Of a DNA stretch of 64,000 bases, positions 63,206 to 64,000 are shown piece by piece. Source of the DNA: Deltaproteobacteria bacterium (GTDB taxonomy: Bacteria; Desulfobacterota; Desulfomonilia; UBA1062); the NCBI GenBank assembly GCA_017992605.1, contig JAGOOG010000001.1, positions 196,655 through 260,654 of the forward strand. The letters run 5' to 3'. The notes beneath the pieces are model-generated. The model saw nothing but the letters and a program-made list of their open reading frames with translations. It was not told the origin of the DNA and made no database searches. Positions within the stretch are counted from its first letter, which is position 1. Each line of letters begins with the position of its first letter. The position numbers and the translations under genes are program-made.

Positions 63206-64000
63206 ATGGGCAAACTCTTTGGCACGGATGGAATACGGGGAGAGGCAAACCGCTATCCCATGACCGCGGATATCGCGTTCAAGGTCGGTCAGGCCGTGAC
63301 GTACCTTCTGCGGAAGCAGAACCACCGCACACGGGTCATCATCGGCAAGGACACGCGCATATCGGGCTACATGCTCGAAAGCTCCCTTGAGGCAGGCATC
63401 ACCTCCATGGGCGGCAATCCCTACCTGGTCGGCGTGCTGCCCACGCCCGGAATCGCCTTCATCGCGACCAGCATGCGCGCCGATGCGGGCATCGTCATAT
63501 CGGCCTCCCACAATCCCTACGAGGACAACGGGATCAAGATCTTCGGCGGCAACGGGTTCAAGCTGTCCGACGAGCAGGAGAACACCATCGAGGACCTCAT
63601 GCTGGGGGGGAAGCTCTCTGACTACCTGCCCCCGTCCAGGGACATGGGCCAGGCCTTCCGCATGTATGACGCGAACGGCCGGTACGTCGTCTTTCTGAAG
63701 AACACCTTCCCCCGCGACCTGTCCATGGAGGGGATGAAGATGGTCCTCGACACGGCCAACGGCGCCACCTACCGGGTTGCACCGGAAGCCTTCACCGAAT
63801 TCGGCGCCGATGTGGAGGTCATCCACAACGTGCCCAACGGGGTGAACATAAACGACGGGTGCGGCTCCCAGCACACCGGCGACCTGAAGGAGAAGGTCCT
63901 TGAAACGGGTGCCGCCATTGGGCTGGCCTTTGACGGAGACGGCGACCGCCTCATTGCGGTGGATGAAAAGGGCAGGGAGATCACCGGAGACCAGATCCTC
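63206..64000 (+). CDS. glmM: phosphoglucosamine mutase (partial, runs off right edge)
   Basis: The first 265 residues are present, from ATG 63206 with GAGGGGGG upstream. [20 protein letters not shown] is the classical start. The phosphoserine loop is [14 protein letters not shown] near 96-109, and the metal-binding loop DGDGDR lies near 247. It converts glucosamine 6-phosphate to glucosamine 1-phosphate on the way to UDP-GlcNAc. Length and motifs fit GlmM rather than phosphomannomutase. It is the third gene of the amino-sugar group, 37 bp after the beta-helix gene. Confidence 0.93.
   Translation, partial: MGKLFGTDGIRGEANRYPMTADIAFKVGQAVTYLLRKQNHRTRVIIGKDTRISGYMLESSLEAGITSMGGNPYLVGVLPTPGIAFIATSMRADAGIVISASHNPYEDNGIKIFGGNGFKLSDEQENTIEDLMLGGKLSDYLPPSRDMGQAFRMYDANGRYVVFLKNTFPRDLSMEGMKMVLDTANGATYRVAPEAFTEFGADVEVIHNVPNGVNINDGCGSQHTGDLKEKVLETGAAIGLAFDGDGDRLIAVDEKGREITGDQIL

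Overview
The window reads as part of the chromosome of a GC-rich, strictly anaerobic, Gram-negative bacterium, most like the Desulfobacterota/syntrophic delta-proteobacterial group. Pointers are oxygen-sensitive 2-hydroxyacyl-CoA dehydratase/benzoyl-CoA-reductase-type enzymes, a hybrid-cluster protein of the anaerobe type, an acetyl-CoA-synthase-like protein with a CooC-like ATPase, an Fe-S type PurF, outer-membrane and RND efflux proteins, and sigma-54 promoters. The species cannot be named from the sequence. No phage, IS element or CRISPR array was seen.

1-14,110 (minus strand): one long operon of 14 genes, running off the left edge. From promoter to edge it holds two acyl-CoA dehydrogenases, two small helical proteins, a TetR regulator, a larger helical protein, a BcrC-like and a BcrB-like subunit, two BadF-type activator ATPases, a truncated acetyl-CoA-synthase-like protein, a CooC-like ATPase, and a second pair of dehydratase-type subunits. 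It looks like an ATP-driven radical reductase or dehydratase acting on an aromatic, alicyclic or 2-hydroxy acyl-CoA, with its own metal-site proteins. A second TetR gene (14,111-14,767) lies just upstream of the promoter, and a 16-bp palindrome covers the predicted start of transcription.

15,043-22,512: a polar amino-acid ABC importer, tRNA-Thr(CGU), and a patchwork of small genes: orphan ORFs, a lipoprotein, a stand-alone Lrp/AsnC sensor domain, a matrixin-type protease, a ribbon-helix-helix protein and a patatin lipoprotein. It includes a decayed fragment of a NarK-like transporter.

22,709-33,400: an RND efflux pair with a PII-like protein, an outer-membrane barrel protein, hcp with an HcpR/FNR-like palindrome, a YCII protein, purF and a stand-alone AspRS/AsnA-like catalytic domain.

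33,443-58,075: a nitrogen-assimilation block. It holds yvcK, glutamine synthetase III, amtB-glnK-glnD, a GAF-type sigma-54 activator, a three-polypeptide glutamate synthase, glutamine synthetase I and carA. A 10-bp palindrome (ACAATATTGT) recurs upstream of GSIII, in the amtB/activator intergenic region and upstream of the glutamate synthase genes. In each case a sigma-54-like promoter lies between it and a gene, so it may be the binding site of the encoded activator. Inside this block sit acs, a domain-permuted Pat-type acetyltransferase/ADP-forming acyl-CoA synthetase, and a NarX/NarL-like two-component pair.

58,191-64,000: an amino-sugar block with a double-size GlmS-like protein, a left-handed beta-helix protein and the start of glmM, which runs off the right edge.
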